From Emydura subglobosa (lineage: Eukaryota > Chordata > Testudines > Chelidae): DNA of 64,000 bases. Numbering within the stretch: position 1 is the stretch's first letter; each line of letters begins with the position of its first letter. The notes under the pieces were generated by a model that made no database searches, was not told where the DNA came from, and saw only the letters and a list, made by a program, of their open reading frames with translations. Where the stretch lies: positions 32,781,383 to 32,845,382 of the forward strand of contig ML679966.1 in assembly GCA_007922225.1 (NCBI GenBank). Reading direction: 5' to 3'. Position numbers and translations under genes: made by a program. Shown here piece after piece: positions 61,491 through 64,000 of the stretch.

Positions 61491-62110
61491 GCTATAATGA
61501 CCACCACCTCCTACAACACAACTTTCAAGATCCATGGGTTCCTACATGTCTTTTACAACACATGGTGGACCTCGTCCAGTGCATTAACTGCCCCGGTATC
61601 AACTATGTGGATGAAATGAGACAATCACCATGCTCTCAAGTGAACTCATACAGAAAAGTGATAAAAGACAAGAACACCCTATTAGCTGTGGGCAAACACT
61701 TTTCGCAAAACTATCACTCCATATCTGACCACTCAATCCACATCCTCAAAGGAAACCTGCACAACACTTTCAAGGGACCAGCCTGGACACTGAAGTTCAC
61801 AACTCTGCTAGACATCAAAAATCATGGTGAACTTAATAAAGACACTGGATTTATGGCTCATTGCAACAGTCTTTAACCACTAACAATCCTTTGTCATATG
61901 TCTACTTCACCTTGAATGGTCTCTTGCAACTTGTGTTAATTCCTTATCCCTTTTATTTAGCTATGACATTGTGTATCTGCCCCAGACCTGAAGAAGATTT
62001 CTGTGTAAGCTAAAAAGCTTGTATCTTTCACCAACATAAGTTCGTCTGATAAATTATATTACCTCAACACCTTGTCTCTAAATATCCTGTGACCAACACT
62101 GCCTACAACA
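61455..62110 (+). mobile_element. Penelope-like element 3' end with decayed GIY-YIG endonuclease
   Basis: The open frame to 61876 reads DLVQCINCPGINYVDEMRQS, then KDKNTLLAVGKHFSQNYHSI, SDHSIHILKGNL and LNKDTGFMAHC. It follows the Penelope endonuclease plan (CP..YVGET...GEHF...HSISDLKV...LNRDTGFMSH). The Gly of YIG/YVG reads Asp (YVDEM) and GEHF reads GKHF, so the nuclease motif is damaged. The tail CTGAAGAAGATTTCTGTGTA, AAAGCTTGTATCTTTCACCA and CTACAACAACGCTGCAG (to 62119) differs from the family at 25585 and 53967, so two Penelope families are present. Confidence 0.75.
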
Positions 62111-63029
62111 ACGCTGCAGGCAACAGATCAGCCATTGTATGTACAAAGTTCAAATGGTTGGGTGCTTGGTACTTGGAAATTTAGTGTGTGTGTATGTAAA
62201 AACAGCAACACACACGGATGTCCTTTTACAGAGATACAAATGCTAATGTATTACTTTAAAAACAATTATTTTCAAGAGAATGGTGTATAGAATACCATCA
62301 TACTTTAAATATTATCATACTCAACAGCAGCTACGAATTCACTTCCTCCACAACACTGAACATAATACAACAAATGCTGGACAAAGTATCATACAGCATC
62401 TGTTCAGAAAAAAAAAAGCTGTTTTGATTATTCTTTTTATTCTTCATCTCATTAAAGTGTCTATATTAAATATCAGCCTTGTTTGTGTAAATAAACTGCA
62501 CTGTTATAGAAGGTGGAAGATGCAGCCTGCTCTTGACAAGCCTGGATCTTTCACCTGTGAGGTCCTGAAGAATGTCTTCCCCTGACTGAAACGCTCCTTT
62601 GACACTGAGCCATAAAGAGGCTTCAGATGGAGCTGCAAAGCTGACAGAAAACATCTCACTGTTGACAATGTAAAAGCTAGGGAGAGCTGTTCAAACCATA
62701 AGAATGTTCCAAGAGAGAAGCACCACTTAATCATCTTATTCTGAACATGATTGGCGGGGGGAAATTCTCAGTGTATTGGGTGGGACAGGGAAAGGAGACA
62801 CACATGAAGCTTGAACATCAAAAGACTAAAACTGAGAAGTGGAAAACAGGAGGAGAATATAGACCGAATCACAAAAAACACTTTTGCATATTTCAACAAA
62901 AGCATTTTCAAACATTGATTTTCAGGAGCTTTCATGAAACTCCAATTTACACCATCCAAGGATCTGGCAAGCATCTTAAACAACAGAGGGCCAGATTTAC
63001 TGAGGTATTTATGGGCCTAAAGATGCATG
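62111..63029. other. Unassigned intron-like sequence
   Basis: No gene is seen. 62985-63025 (GGCCAGATTTACTGAGGTAT) looks like the edge of another old repeat. Confidence 0.4.
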
Positions 63030-64000
63030 TAGGGCCAGTCCTGAATGTGGTGCTATTCAATATTTTCATTAATGACTTTGATAATTGAGTGGACAGTATT
63101 CTTACAAAATTGACAAATGATTCAAAGCGGGGTACAGGGTTGCCAACCTTGCATTTTAGTTTTTATTGACATGAAGATCTGAAGCTGATTTTTTTTACTG
63201 ACAAAGTAAATTTTTTACTGACATCACTAAAAATACCATAAACAATACAATAATGTCACAAAAGTGTGTACTCACTCGCAATATTCTGTACACAGGAATT
63301 CAGAATTATGCAATTGTTTTAGCTTCAGTTAATTGATTAATCGGGTTCCTTGGGCGTGTGCAATAATAGAAAACAGGACATTGGTAAAGTCATGGTCAGT
63401 GTGGTTTTATGATACAAGAAGTGATTCTGAACAACGACAATCAATGTGAAAATACAATATGTTTTATTTCTACCCAATTTCATCAACATTTTCATTTATT
63501 TACGGGTTCACGAACAGTGTTAAAATTGTAATTTTTTTTACTGTCTGTAAATTTACGGACAGTTGGCAACCCTAGAATTAGAATTCAAAATAAGCTTGAC
63601 AAATTAGAGAATTGGTTTGAAATCAACAACATGAAATTCAATAAAAATAAGGGCAAAGTACTTCATTTAGGAAGGAAAAATTCAAATGCACAGGTACAAA
63701 ATGGGAAATAACTGGCTAGGAAGGATCTGCAGAATAACTGTAGAAAAGGATCCAAGGGTTACAGTGTATCACAAATTGGATGAGTCAACAATTTGATACA
63801 GTTACAAAAAAGGCTAATCTACTCAGCACTGATGAGGCCTCAGCTGCAGTAACTTATCCAATTCTGGGTACCACACTTTAGGAAAGATGTGGACAGACTA
63901 TAACAAGCCCAGAGGAGAGCACTGCAATATATTAGTGATCATTTAGCAGATGCTGGGCAATAGATGAGTATAATAGACTATCACCATATCTCTGAGAGAT
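63030..64000 (+). mobile_element. CR1-type LINE, interrupted by a TIR element and cut by the window edge
   Basis: VLNVVLFNIFINDFDN at 63040-63088 is the CR1 palm-domain segment (usually GSVLGPVLFNIFINDLD). After the insert, GAATTCAAAATAAGCTTGAC and the frame EINNMKFNKNKGKVLHLGRK-like (63615-63685) continue the same protein, parallel to 4310-4525 of the first CR1 copy. RPQLQ, a FWVPHF-like segment and AQRRALQYI-like sequence follow (63835-63935). The GSVLGP part is degraded. Its 3' end lies beyond the window. Confidence 0.8.
63136..63573. mobile_element. TIR DNA element nested in the CR1 LINE
   Basis: Perfect 12-bp inverted termini AGGGTTGCCAAC (63136-63147) and GTTGGCAACCCT (63562-63573) bound 438 bp of AT-rich sequence without coding capacity. 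Inside, ATTTTTTTTACTGACAAA-like words recur near both ends. Aligning the LINE with the copy at 4310-4450 shows the insert replaces about 25 bp of LINE. No 8-bp target duplication is evident. Confidence 0.75.

Noticed and set aside
62101..62125. ACAACAACGCTGCAGG resembling the start of the next GABA-A receptor exon
   Set aside because: The sequence after it does not encode the expected MMDLRRYPLDEQ segment, and it fits the tail of the Penelope fragment better.

Overview
This is vertebrate nuclear DNA, most likely from a reptile and probably a turtle. The sequence is AT-rich and gene-poor. It is full of decayed interspersed repeats: CR1 LINEs, Penelope-like elements carrying GIY-YIG endonuclease fragments, MIR-type SINEs, a Harbinger DNA transposon, short terminal-inverted-repeat (TIR) elements and a Ty3/gypsy element. 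Several of the short elements resemble repeats I associate with turtle genomes. That part is recollection and not a database result. No bacterial, phage or organelle feature is present.

The only host coding sequence I can support is one 221-bp exon on the + strand at 59539-59759. It encodes part of the extracellular ligand-binding domain of a GABA-A receptor beta subunit, closest to beta-1 (GABRB1). If that is right, the other ~63.8 kb is intron. I found no second exon of the gene.

Layout: 1-6.3 kb holds two short TIR elements and a CR1 LINE 3' end. 6.3-16.3 kb is mostly unassigned intron with a TIR element and MIR-type SINEs. 16.8-21.3 kb is a dead Ty3/gypsy element whose domain order is gag, protease, integrase, RT, RNase H and 3' LTR. 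Integrase before RT is the copia-like order known in the Gmr1 group, and the end of its capsid resembles the SCAN domain. 23.9-27.0 kb is a Harbinger transposon, with a Myb/SANT-like relic on + and a transposase relic on -, split by a CR1 end, an LTR-like sequence and a Penelope fragment. 28.1 and 42.1 kb carry large foldback hairpins. 30.0-30.6 kb is a GC-rich minisatellite-like block. 39-41 kb holds a MIR and an LTR-like repeat. 46.1, 49.3 and 58.6 kb hold short DNA transposons. 54.0 kb is a reverse-strand Penelope end, followed by an antisense LTR-like block. 61.0-62.1 kb holds two Penelope endonuclease fragments head to head. The window ends in a CR1 LINE interrupted by a TIR element.

The most informative signals are the Gmr1-type gene order with its SCAN-like capsid, the loss of exactly those catalytic acidic codons that would have sat in a CpG, the Leu-to-Gln change in loop A of the receptor exon, the nested Harbinger locus, and the foldback structures. 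All repeat names come from reading the sequence and recalling families. No search was run.
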